Source of the DNA: Paracoccaceae bacterium
Lineage (GTDB): Bacteria; Pseudomonadota; Alphaproteobacteria; Rhodobacterales; Rhodobacteraceae
NCBI GenBank assembly: GCA_019454225.1
Contig: CP075370.1
Location: 2,408,001-2,472,000, forward strand
Length of the DNA: 64,000 nt
Direction: 5' to 3'
Position 1 is the stretch's first letter. Every line of letters starts with the position of its first letter. Made by a program: the position numbers and the translations under genes. The notes beneath the pieces were generated by a model. That model did not search any database and was not told where the DNA came from. It saw only the letters and a list, made by a program, of their open reading frames with translations. Shown here in pieces: positions 56,001-62,507 of this stretch.

Positions 56001-56978
56001 CAGCTTCATCAGCCGTTGCGCCGTGCGCAGGTTGGCGCCGACCTCCTTCAGCCGGTCGTTCGCCGACTGAAGCTCGCGCGTGCGGGTCAGCAGTTCCGTC
56101 GCAAGATCAGGGTTGAGCGTTCCGGTGCTGGCATATTGGCGCACAAAGTCGGTCACGTCCTCGACGCGATGTATGATGAAGCCCACCTTTCCGGTGGAGT
56201 CATGCAGCGGCGCGTTGATGATGCTCCAGTACCTTTCCTCGAACCCGCCACCCAGGGCGGCAGGGCGCGGGATCGGGTAGCGCCGGATGCCCATGGCGTC
56301 CGGCACTCCGGAGGACACGACATATGCCAGAGACTGGCGCATCGCCTCGGTCCCGTCGGCATCGGGGTCCTCGGGGTCGTCGGGAAACACCTCATAGAGC
56401 GACCGCCCCACGATGTCTTCCCTGCGGGTCATCGTGACGTCGAGATAGTTGTTGCTCGCCGTGACGATCAGGCTGGCCGGATCGGCCGTCAGCACGAGGA
56501 ACCGGCCAGGCAGGGACTCGAACAGGTTCTGGAACTGCCGCGCGGCGATTTCGGCCTCGCGGCGCAGCCGTTCAGTGGTGTCGAGCAGGTCCTGGCGTTC
56601 GGATTCGAGCGACGCTTCGGCGCTGAGATCATGGATCGTGGCCAGGATCGATGGCCGTCCGAGATGGGTGATGGCCTGCCAATGGAATTGCGCCAGCACA
56701 TAGGTGCCGCAGCGGTGCCGCAGGTGCCAGCGGCCCCCGGCTGCCTCCGGCGGCGTGAACCGCGCCACCGAGTGCCATATCGCCTCGGCCTCGGGTGGTG
56801 GCCGCAGATCGGCGATCGTCTTGGTGCAAAGCTCGTCGCGGCCATATCCGAGAAGGGTGCAGACGGCCCGGTTCGCATCGCGGATGGCCAGCGTCTCGCG
56901 GTCGAAGATCCACATCGGCGTGGGGATCACGTCAAAGAAGTTCCGGACATTGCCGTTGAACTGGTCAAAGAGGGTCAT
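53007..56978 (-). CDS. seven-PAS hybrid histidine kinase with C-terminal receiver
   Basis: The 1323-residue product carries about seven PAS domains in a row: near 10-125, 150-280, 325-435, 440-560, 570-690, 700-815 and 820-940 (the last with a clear RYRRADGSFATIQHRG PAC segment). It then has the phosphoacceptor motif GGIAHDFNNLLTIIL, the ATPase motifs LNLAINARDAMPDGG and GTGSGLGLSMVYGF, and a receiver near 1200-1315 with LLLTDVVMPGGINGR and KPYRRNDL. No membrane segment is seen, so it is soluble and could sense small molecules, redox state or light. It starts 21 bases after the OmpR-family regulator gene, so they form a two-component operon. Confidence 0.9.
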   Translation of the reverse strand: MTLFDQFNGNVRNFFDVIPTPMWIFDRETLAIRDANRAVCTLLGYGRDELCTKTIADLRPPPEAEAIWHSVARFTPPEAAGGRWHLRHRCGTYVLAQFHWQAITHLGRPSILATIHDLSAEASLESERQDLLDTTERLRREAEIAARQFQNLFESLPGRFLVLTADPASLIVTASNNYLDVTMTRREDIVGRSLYEVFPDDPEDPDADGTEAMRQSLAYVVSSGVPDAMGIRRYPIPRPAALGGGFEERYWSIINAPLHDSTGKVGFIIHRVEDVTDFVRQYASTGTLNPDLATELLTRTRELQSANDRLKEVGANLRTAQRLMKLGLWRLNVETGAVWTSGNFDHPVEIDHAGRSTQLDRFFQAIHAEDRERTEQELKDFIDGDAKTYGFEFRTMARDGTIRHLRGAGEKTETDAGRFVTGVVQDVTETVQAGQRLDRASQLIQIAGSIVRVGGWYLDLERQEFEWTSETAIIHGFNPDHSPTIDEAVELFIPSDRPRIRELVSTCVRDGTAYDEVMHIVRQTGEEVPVRAVGRALRNADGRIVGLYGAMQDITELVAIHDRNEELRLRLLRAFESMGDSVYIIDRDGRLEYVNAQAERSTGAPRASLIGRSMEDVFPPAAHTPIREAHARAVADGAAVRIEQYLPEPLDRWQEITIDPGEDSFAVYVRDVTRDRQQTEKLRLMEAAVSHLSDAVTISELSDAPGGPVARIVHVNAAFERRTGFDRAEVIGKTSAIRHGPETDTALARAMQAAVSLGRAARGELVVYSRNGQPTWIETELTPILGADGTPTHCVAVDRDISSRKLAEEVLRVSEQRFRLVAEATNEAIIDLDATTDRVWSNERMFQLFGYRAGDLAATESSWFARIHPDDRHRVRSSFEAAVASDTSSWTETYRYRRADGSFATIQHRGTLVRAPDGKMTRFVSLIDDQTETIRATEHLREAQKLEALGQLTGGIAHDFNNLLTIILGNAELLSEQITDPRLRRMAEQSVTAAERGAELTSRLLSFARQQPLAPKVFDLGAFLLSMKPLLRRALTEDVEIDFAIPAEKRLAEVDPGQLELAILNLAINARDAMPDGGKLTVGIADKPEAASAPTEDGLRMGDYVELYVADEGHGMTQEVLERAFEPFFTTKPDGTGSGLGLSMVYGFVKQSGGHVEIRTTPGAGCTVRLFLPAVLEPVRDAASSVGGSTEAPSSRRILVVEDDEFVREHVMQQLRSLGYVVVTAEDGNRAISYLQTGEAVDLLLTDVVMPGGINGRALAETARRLRPGIRVLFTSGYTEDALMQNDRLAPGTLLLSKPYRRNDLARMVAVALDTRPDGATVD

Positions 56979-56999
56979 CGTGCTCCGCGCGCCCTTCCT

Positions 57000-57737
57000 T
57001 CAACCGCCAAAGACATAGCCCACGCTGTGAACCGTTCGAATATAGTGACCGCCGCCCGCCGGTTTGGGTATCTTGCGACGCAGGCGGCTCACCAGCCCGT
57101 CGATGGCCCGGTCATAGCTTTCCCAATCCCGCCCCTTGGCCAGCGTCATGATCTGGTCGCGCGACAGCACGCGGCCCCTGCGCTCCAGCAGCGCCACGAG
57201 AACCGAGAACTCCGCCGTCGTCAGCATGACCTCCTCGCCGTCGGGTGACCAGACCTGGCGCGCCGATGTGCTGACACGATAGCCGTCAAACTCATGGTCG
57301 ATGGCGGGACCGCGCGTGGGGACCGGGGCGGGGACAGGATCCGCTACCGTATGCGCGGCCTGCTGCATCGCCGACGACCGGCGATGCACGGCGTTCACCC
57401 GCGCGGCAAGTTCGCGCGGGCGGAATGGCTTGGTGACGTAGTCGTCCGCGCCGATCTCCAGACCCACGACATGATCGGTCTCGCTGCCGCGGCCGGTGAG
57501 GATGATCATGCCGGCCTGCGTGGTCGGACGCAGCTCGCGGATCAGGTTGAAGCCGTTTCCGTCCGGCAACGTCAGGTCGATGATGAACATCTCAAACGCG
57601 CCTTCGCGCACGCGCTCACGGAATGCGGCGACGGTGGTCACACCCTCAACCGTGTATCCCTCGCTTTCGAGCGTGTTCGCCAGCAGTTCAAGTATTGCCG
57701 CCTCGTCGTCCACGGCCAGAATGCGGGGTCTTGACAC
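57000..57737 (-). CDS. OmpR-family response regulator of the seven-PAS kinase
   Basis: The 245-residue product has a receiver (RILAVDDEAAILELL, phosphoacceptor in FIIDLTLPDGNGF, Lys in DYVTKPFRPREL) and a C-terminal winged helix (VMLTTAEFSVLVALLERRG, then GLVSRLRRKIPK and IRTVHSVGYVFGG). A spacer rich in Pro separates the two. The start is a GTG at 57737; the codons upstream contain a stop. It is transcribed first, followed by the kinase. Two 8-base direct repeats lie in the upstream gap. Confidence 0.9.
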   Translation of the reverse strand: MSRPRILAVDDEAAILELLANTLESEGYTVEGVTTVAAFRERVREGAFEMFIIDLTLPDGNGFNLIRELRPTTQAGMIILTGRGSETDHVVGLEIGADDYVTKPFRPRELAARVNAVHRRSSAMQQAAHTVADPVPAPVPTRGPAIDHEFDGYRVSTSARQVWSPDGEEVMLTTAEFSVLVALLERRGRVLSRDQIMTLAKGRDWESYDRAIDGLVSRLRRKIPKPAGGGHYIRTVHSVGYVFGG

Positions 57738-57842
57738 GTCAGTCTTCCATCACAACGCCATTGCCCCCCTTGGAACGGGTTGCGGTCACGAACGATACAC
57801 ACAGTGGTTGTGCAAGGCCAGATGATTGGCCATCCCCGAGCG

Positions 57843-57860
57843 ATTTGCACGAATTTGCAC
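57843..57860. promoter_or_regulatory. direct repeats ATTTGCAC with 10-base period
   Basis: ATTTGCAC occurs at 57843-57850 and again at 57853-57860, one helical turn apart, in the 227-base gap between the divergent OmpR-family regulator gene and a small gene. OmpR-type regulators bind tandem direct repeats with 10-11 base spacing, so this is a candidate site for the neighbouring regulator. Binding is inferred. Confidence 0.35.
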
Positions 57861-57964
57861 ATTTCATCGAAACGCGTTGCAAGGACCTGTCCGACAACCG
57901 GATCCATGTCCCGAACGGTACCCAGCTGCCAGGGACGATGGATCGGCAAGGGCGGGCACGCGTC

Positions 57965-58201
57965 ATGAGCGAACTGAAGAACTGGAACCACGAAATTCCC
58001 ACCGGCAACTGGCCCGAGAAGCTTCCGCGCGATCTGGAGCTTCGGCTCCTTGATGCGCTGAGCTACGCAAGCTGCTCGCCCGCGGACATCTGGGACGAGT
58101 TGCAGGCCTGGTTCGAGGACCATCGCATTGCGGGTCCGGCGTTCCTTCTGTCCGCCGCAGGGCGTGCCACGCCGGCGGCCGGCATCGGGCGGAGCCAGTG
58201 A
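57965..58201 (+). CDS. unknown small protein
   Basis: A 78-residue protein not recognised. It begins MSELKNWNHEIPTGNWPEKL, is acidic, and has a LRLLDALSYASCSPADIWDELQAWFEDHRI segment that reads as two helices. It shares a TGATG overlap with the following gene, which argues for a real, translationally coupled pair. Ribosome-binding site weak (AAGGGCGGG at a distance). Confidence 0.6.
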   Translation: MSELKNWNHEIPTGNWPEKLPRDLELRLLDALSYASCSPADIWDELQAWFEDHRIAGPAFLLSAAGRATPAAGIGRSQ

Positions 58202-58401
58202 TGGCGGTGGTGGCCTTCCTGTGCGGCGGCATTGCCGGGATTGTGGCAGCGATCCTGGCAGCGGTCGGCGGCGGCGGGGCGGGCAGCATCGTTCTGGCAT
58301 ATTTCGGCGCCGGCTGGGCAGTCGGGCTGGGGCTGCTGGCGCTCGCTTGGGGCGTTTCGTATTTCCGGACCTCTTCCAAGACGGATGAGGCCTACGCCTG
58401 A
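58201..58401 (+). CDS. unknown small two-helix membrane protein
   Basis: A 66-residue protein made almost entirely of two glycine-rich hydrophobic segments (VVAFLCGGIAGIVAAILAAVGG and FGAGWAVGLGLLALAWGVSYF, quoted in parts) with a short polar tail SSKTDEAYA. It starts at the ATG of the TGATG overlap with the upstream small gene. Function unknown. A terminator hairpin follows. Confidence 0.65.
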   Translation: MAVVAFLCGGIAGIVAAILAAVGGGGAGSIVLAYFGAGWAVGLGLLALAWGVSYFRTSSKTDEAYA

Positions 58402-58441
58402 CAAGGCGTTGCAGCAAAGTCGACACGATTCTTCCCGGAGG

Positions 58442-58468
58442 CCCCGGCCAGAGTTTCATCTGGCCGGG
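58442..58468 (+). terminator. terminator after the small membrane protein gene
   Basis: A 10-base-arm inverted repeat (CCCGGCCAGA/TCTGGCCGGG) with loop GTTTCA, followed by CTTTG. It lies about 40 bases after the small membrane protein stop and before the next gene. Confidence 0.65.
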
Positions 58469-58517
58469 CTTTGCCATTTGTGCAACTCTGGGACGAACTT
58501 GCCCGAGATCGTCCGCT

Positions 58518-59471
58518 TTGAAGCTGCGTTTCCCGAAACACTTCGGATCTTATCGTGTTGCCGGAATCTATCTGGTTCTCGGTGTCGTCTACATCATCGT
58601 TTCGGATTGGATTGTTCTTGGCGGTGGCCGTCTGGGGTGGACACCCCGGGTGGACACGTTGAAGGGCATATTCTTCGTTATCCTGTCTGCCGGTTTGATC
58701 GGCATCCTCACGCGCGCGGAACTGATGCGGGCCGAACGTGCGGCGAAGATGGCGGCGCAGTCCCAGAACCTGCGTACGGTCGGGCTATTTGCCAGCAGCA
58801 TCGCGCATGACTTCAACAACCTTCTGGTGGTCATCATCGGAAATGCCGAGACGCTGCAGGATTTGCTGCACGACCGACCCGAGGCCAGGGCGCGGGTCGA
58901 ACAGGTTCTGCGGGCGGGTGAATCCGGCGCCGAGCTTGTCGCCCGACTGCTGGCCTTTGCCCGCCAGCGCCCGGCGGCCCCGCGCGAGCTGGACGTGGCC
59001 GAGTGGTTGCGCCAGATTGAAGGGTTGGCAGCCAAGGCCATCGCCCCGCACGCACAGTTGCAGGTGACCACATCGGCTGGACGGATGATGATCTTCGTCG
59101 AGGTGGCGATGCTGGATGGCGCGCTGATGAACCTGATCCTGAACGCGCGCGATGCGTCGCCCGCAGGGTCCGTGATCAGGGTGACAGCCGATCGCGTCGC
59201 GGTCTCGGGTGCCGAGGCGACGGAGGCGGGGCTGGCGCCCGGCCCCTATGTCCGCATCTCGGTTCGCGACGACGGCTGCGGCATGTCGCCTGAGGTCGCC
59301 GCTCGTGCCTTCGATGCCTTCTTCTCGACCAAGGACAGCGCACAGGGAACCGGCCTTGGCCTGACCAGCGTCAGAACCTTTGCGGAAAACGCCGGGGGGA
59401 GGGTGCGATTCGTTACCGCACCGGGGTCGGGAACAACCGTAAGCATCCTCATTCCGGAGTTACTCTCCTAG
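58518..59471 (+). CDS. membrane histidine kinase
   Basis: The 317-residue product has two transmembrane segments (about residues 14-34 and 48-66) and then a kinase core: SSIAHDFNNLLVVIIGNAE with phosphoacceptor His97, NLILNARDASPAG, RDDGCGMSPE and GTGLGLTSVRTF. There is no long sensor domain and no receiver. The start is a TTG at 58518; no ATG lies before the transmembrane region. Its kinase core is close to those of the two hybrid kinases nearby, and the stand-alone receiver 176 bases downstream is the likely partner. Confidence 0.82.
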   Translation: MKLRFPKHFGSYRVAGIYLVLGVVYIIVSDWIVLGGGRLGWTPRVDTLKGIFFVILSAGLIGILTRAELMRAERAAKMAAQSQNLRTVGLFASSIAHDFNNLLVVIIGNAETLQDLLHDRPEARARVEQVLRAGESGAELVARLLAFARQRPAAPRELDVAEWLRQIEGLAAKAIAPHAQLQVTTSAGRMMIFVEVAMLDGALMNLILNARDASPAGSVIRVTADRVAVSGAEATEAGLAPGPYVRISVRDDGCGMSPEVAARAFDAFFSTKDSAQGTGLGLTSVRTFAENAGGRVRFVTAPGSGTTVSILIPELLS

Positions 59472-59646
59472 CAGTTGTTTTTCGGCGAAGATCTGATTGC
59501 ACCACCGACACAGTCCGGCCCCCGATTGCCGATCTGTTTGCCTGGACTCATGGCGTGCATGGGATTTTCTTGCGGTTTCGCGCAATCGACTCCACACACA
59601 TCCGAATGGGAACTTCCGGGCGCTGTCTTCAAGGTCGTTGGCGCGG

Positions 59647-60021
59647 ATGAGCATGCATGAATCAATCCTGGTCGTGGATGACGACGACCTCGTCCGCATC
59701 CATGTCGTCAGCGTTCTGCAGGATGTGGGCTATCGCATCTTCGAGGCGGCGTCGGGCCACGAGGCACTGGACCTTCTCGACACGATCGGGGATGTCGATC
59801 TGCTTCTGACCGACGTGATGATGCCGGGCGGCATGAACGGCCGTCAGCTCGCCGAGGCTGCGCTGACGCGTCGGCCGCAGATGAAGGTTCTCTATACCTC
59901 TGGATACAGCGACACCGTGATGCTGTCCGAGGGGCGGCTGGCATCGGATGTGCACCTGCTGGCCAAGCCCTACCGCCGCCAGCACCTCGTGTCCAAGGTT
60001 CGCCAGGTGCTCGACAGCTGA
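59647..60021 (+). CDS. stand-alone receiver (single-domain response regulator)
   Basis: A 124-residue protein consisting of one receiver: SILVVDDDDLVRIHV, phosphoacceptor Asp56 in LLLTDVMMPGGMNGR, TSGYSDTVM and KPYRRQHL. It closely resembles the receivers attached to the hybrid kinases at 53007-56978 and 62508-64000. It lacks an output domain, so it probably acts as a phosphate sink or intermediate. The ATG at 59647 is preceded by GCGCGG, a weak site. Confidence 0.85.
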   Translation: MSMHESILVVDDDDLVRIHVVSVLQDVGYRIFEAASGHEALDLLDTIGDVDLLLTDVMMPGGMNGRQLAEAALTRRPQMKVLYTSGYSDTVMLSEGRLASDVHLLAKPYRRQHLVSKVRQVLDS

Positions 60022-60243
60022 TCGGCGCAAGGCCGCGCAGATCGAGACATATTTTCACAATTGCCGCAAAGATCGTGCAAACGGTCCGACTACCTTTTTC
60101 TCAAGTCGAAACCCGGGTGGGGACGACGGACAGAGAAGGGGTCGTCACCGCTGCGACCACTGCCCCTATGCCCGTGCCTGTGCCCAACACACCGCAACAG
60201 TTGGCACGAATGCGTGCCGCATCCGCAAGATCCGAGGGCCAAC

Positions 60244-61230
60244 ATGTCGATTTCCTACAGCCCGCTTCACATCGACGACGAACGGGGCCGGCTCGCCGCG
60301 CTGCGTCGCTACGAGATTCTGGACAGCGGCGACGAGCAGGATTTCGACGAGATCGTCGCCCTGGTTCACCGCATCTTCGGCGTGCCGATCGCGGCGATCA
60401 CCCTGATCGACGAAGACCGCATGTGGATCAAGGCATCGGTCGGGCTGGAGGTGAGGGAAGTGCCCCGGCGCGACGCGCTATGCGATTTCACGATCCGGTC
60501 GAACGAGACCCTGGTTTCCGGCGATGCCGCTCAGGATCCGCGCTTCTGCATGAATCCCTTCGTGACCGGCACGACCGCCGTGCGCAGCTACATGGGCGTT
60601 CCGCTGACCACGCCCGATGGATACAACGTTGGTGCGCTCTGCGTCATGGGGCAGGAGGCGCGCAGCTTCGGCCGGGCCGAGCGCGAGATGCTTGAAAGCT
60701 TTGCACGCATCGTCGTCACGCAGTTCGAGTTGCGCCAGCTTGCCCGCAGTGACGCCCTGACGGGTGCGCTGTCGCGCGTCGCCTTCGAGTCCTTGCTTGC
60801 CGACGCGGTGGCCGCCGCCCGGACCGCCGGACGCCGCGCCACGCTTGCCCTGATTGACATCGACCATTTCAAGTCGATCAACGATGCCTTCGGCCATCCG
60901 GTCGGCGATCTGGTGCTGACACGGCTGGCCCGCGCGGTGCGCGCCGCGCTGCGTGGCAGCGACGGTTTCGGCCGGCTTGGCGGCGAGGAGTTCGGAATCC
61001 TGATGCCGGATACCGACATCGTCCAGGCGCAGCGCATCGCCGAACGGGTGCGCGCCGCGATCAGCGCCCTGGTGCTGCCGGAACTCCGCGGGCGGGCGGT
61101 CACGGCCAGCATAGGTCTGGCCGAGATCGAACTGCCCGCCGAGGGGGTGGAATACTGGATCGCGAATGCCGACGTGGCGCTTTATGAGGCGAAGCATCAG
61201 GGGCGCAACCGGGTGATGCTGGCCGCATGA
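60244..61230 (+). CDS. GAF-GGDEF diguanylate cyclase
   Basis: The 328-residue product has an N-terminal GAF domain (about residues 20-160) and a GGDEF domain. The active site reads RLGGEEFGILMPD, and a GSD-type RxxD inhibitory site (RGSDGFGRLGGEEF, quoted in part) lies five residues before it, so the enzyme should make c-di-GMP and be product-inhibited. The ATG at 60244 follows CCGAGGG. The stop overlaps the next gene by ATGA, so cyclase and phosphodiesterase are translationally coupled. Confidence 0.9.
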   Translation: MSISYSPLHIDDERGRLAALRRYEILDSGDEQDFDEIVALVHRIFGVPIAAITLIDEDRMWIKASVGLEVREVPRRDALCDFTIRSNETLVSGDAAQDPRFCMNPFVTGTTAVRSYMGVPLTTPDGYNVGALCVMGQEARSFGRAEREMLESFARIVVTQFELRQLARSDALTGALSRVAFESLLADAVAAARTAGRRATLALIDIDHFKSINDAFGHPVGDLVLTRLARAVRAALRGSDGFGRLGGEEFGILMPDTDIVQAQRIAERVRAAISALVLPELRGRAVTASIGLAEIELPAEGVEYWIANADVALYEAKHQGRNRVMLAA

Positions 61231-62486
61231 TGCCCCGTCCTGCCGAACATAGGCCTGAAACCTTCATGGACGCGAGACATGTGATGAAGATCCTTGTCGA
61301 CCCGACAAAGGCCACAGCGATGGTGGATCATGACGCCCATGTGCTGATCCTTGATGACGATTGCGCGGTGGCGGAGCTCGTGGTCTCGGCCCTGCTGAGG
61401 ATTGGCGCGCGCAGTCATTGCTTCACGGAGGCCAAGTCCTTTCTTGCGGCGGTCCCGAACCTGCGACCGACCCACATGATCGTGGATCTGTCGCTGCCCG
61501 GGATGGATGGACTTGAGGTGCTGCGCGAACTGGCGCGGCGCGGATGCCGGGCGCGCATCATCGTGACCAGCGGACATGGCGGCAAAATTCTTGAGTCGAT
61601 GCGCCATTCGGCGGTCGAGCTTGGCCTTGATGTCGTCGGCGTGCTGGAGAAACCCTTCCGTCTTGCCCGGCTGCGGGACCTGATGTCGGTGCCGCCCGGG
61701 CGTGTTGCCGCATCTCGCGACGCCACCCAGGCCGATCCCGCGCTCGACGCCCGCGCCTTCGCCCGTGCCCTCCGCACCGGGGACGTCAAACTGTACCTTC
61801 AGCCCAAGGTGATCTGCGCCACCGGAGAGAAGGCGGGCTACGAGGCTCTGGCACGCTGGCACCACCCGGTGCACCGCGTGTTGCCGCCAGGCATGTTCCT
61901 GTCGCAGGTCGAGGCATCGGGCCAGGAATTCGATCTGGCGCGATGCATGCTGGACCTCGCGTTCGGGCATCTCGTGGCCAGCGGCGCACCGGGGCTGCAT
62001 ATCGCGGTGAATGTGTCGCTGAGCGTGATCCGCAGGCCCGAATTCCTGCCGATGCTGCGCGAGTTGCGCGAACACCACGGGATCGATCCCGGGCAGGTCA
62101 TACTTGAGCTGACCGAAAACGGCACCAGCGAGATTCTGGCCGGCGACATCGAGACGCTGACGCGCATCCGCCTGGATGGGCACAAGCTGGCGATCGACGA
62201 CTTCGGCATCGGGCAGTCCTCGATCCAGCGTCTGGTGCAACTCCCATTCACCGAGATCAAGATTGACCGGCTGTTCGTGCGCGACCTGACCCGCTCGGGC
62301 GAGGCACGCAAGGTCGTGGCGGCGGTTACCGCCTTGGGCAAGGCGCTTGGCATGTCGATCACGGCCGAAGGGGTCGAAAATGCTGAAACCCTGACCATCG
62401 TGCGCGATCTGGGTTGCGATATGGCACAGGGCTATTTCCTCGGCCGACCCTACGAGGCGCCGCCAAGCGCGGCACGCCGCGCCTGA
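61227..62486 (+). CDS. receiver-EAL c-di-GMP phosphodiesterase
   Basis: The 419-residue product has an N-terminal receiver (HVLILDDDCAVAELV, MIVDLSLPGMDGL, VLEKPFRLAR) and a C-terminal EAL domain: LQPKVICATGEKAGYEALARW with EAL, VNVSLSVIRRPEF, ILELTENGTSE, LAIDDFGIGQSSI, EIKIDRLFV and AEGVENAETLTI. All catalytic residues seem present, so it should degrade c-di-GMP. The ATG at 61227 overlaps the cyclase stop by four bases; other ATGs at 61230 and 61266 are possible. Its partner kinase is unknown. Confidence 0.9.
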   Translation: MMPRPAEHRPETFMDARHVMKILVDPTKATAMVDHDAHVLILDDDCAVAELVVSALLRIGARSHCFTEAKSFLAAVPNLRPTHMIVDLSLPGMDGLEVLRELARRGCRARIIVTSGHGGKILESMRHSAVELGLDVVGVLEKPFRLARLRDLMSVPPGRVAASRDATQADPALDARAFARALRTGDVKLYLQPKVICATGEKAGYEALARWHHPVHRVLPPGMFLSQVEASGQEFDLARCMLDLAFGHLVASGAPGLHIAVNVSLSVIRRPEFLPMLRELREHHGIDPGQVILELTENGTSEILAGDIETLTRIRLDGHKLAIDDFGIGQSSIQRLVQLPFTEIKIDRLFVRDLTRSGEARKVVAAVTALGKALGMSITAEGVENAETLTIVRDLGCDMAQGYFLGRPYEAPPSAARRA

Positions 62487-62507
62487 GACGGTTGTGTCTT
62501 GGGCCGA

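Noticed and set aside
53514-57248. A 1244-codon open frame on the plus strand opposite the seven-PAS kinase and its regulator
   Set aside because: It is antisense to genes with clear domains; its translation is rich in Arg, Gly, His and Gln with no family motif, typical of GC-rich shadow frames.
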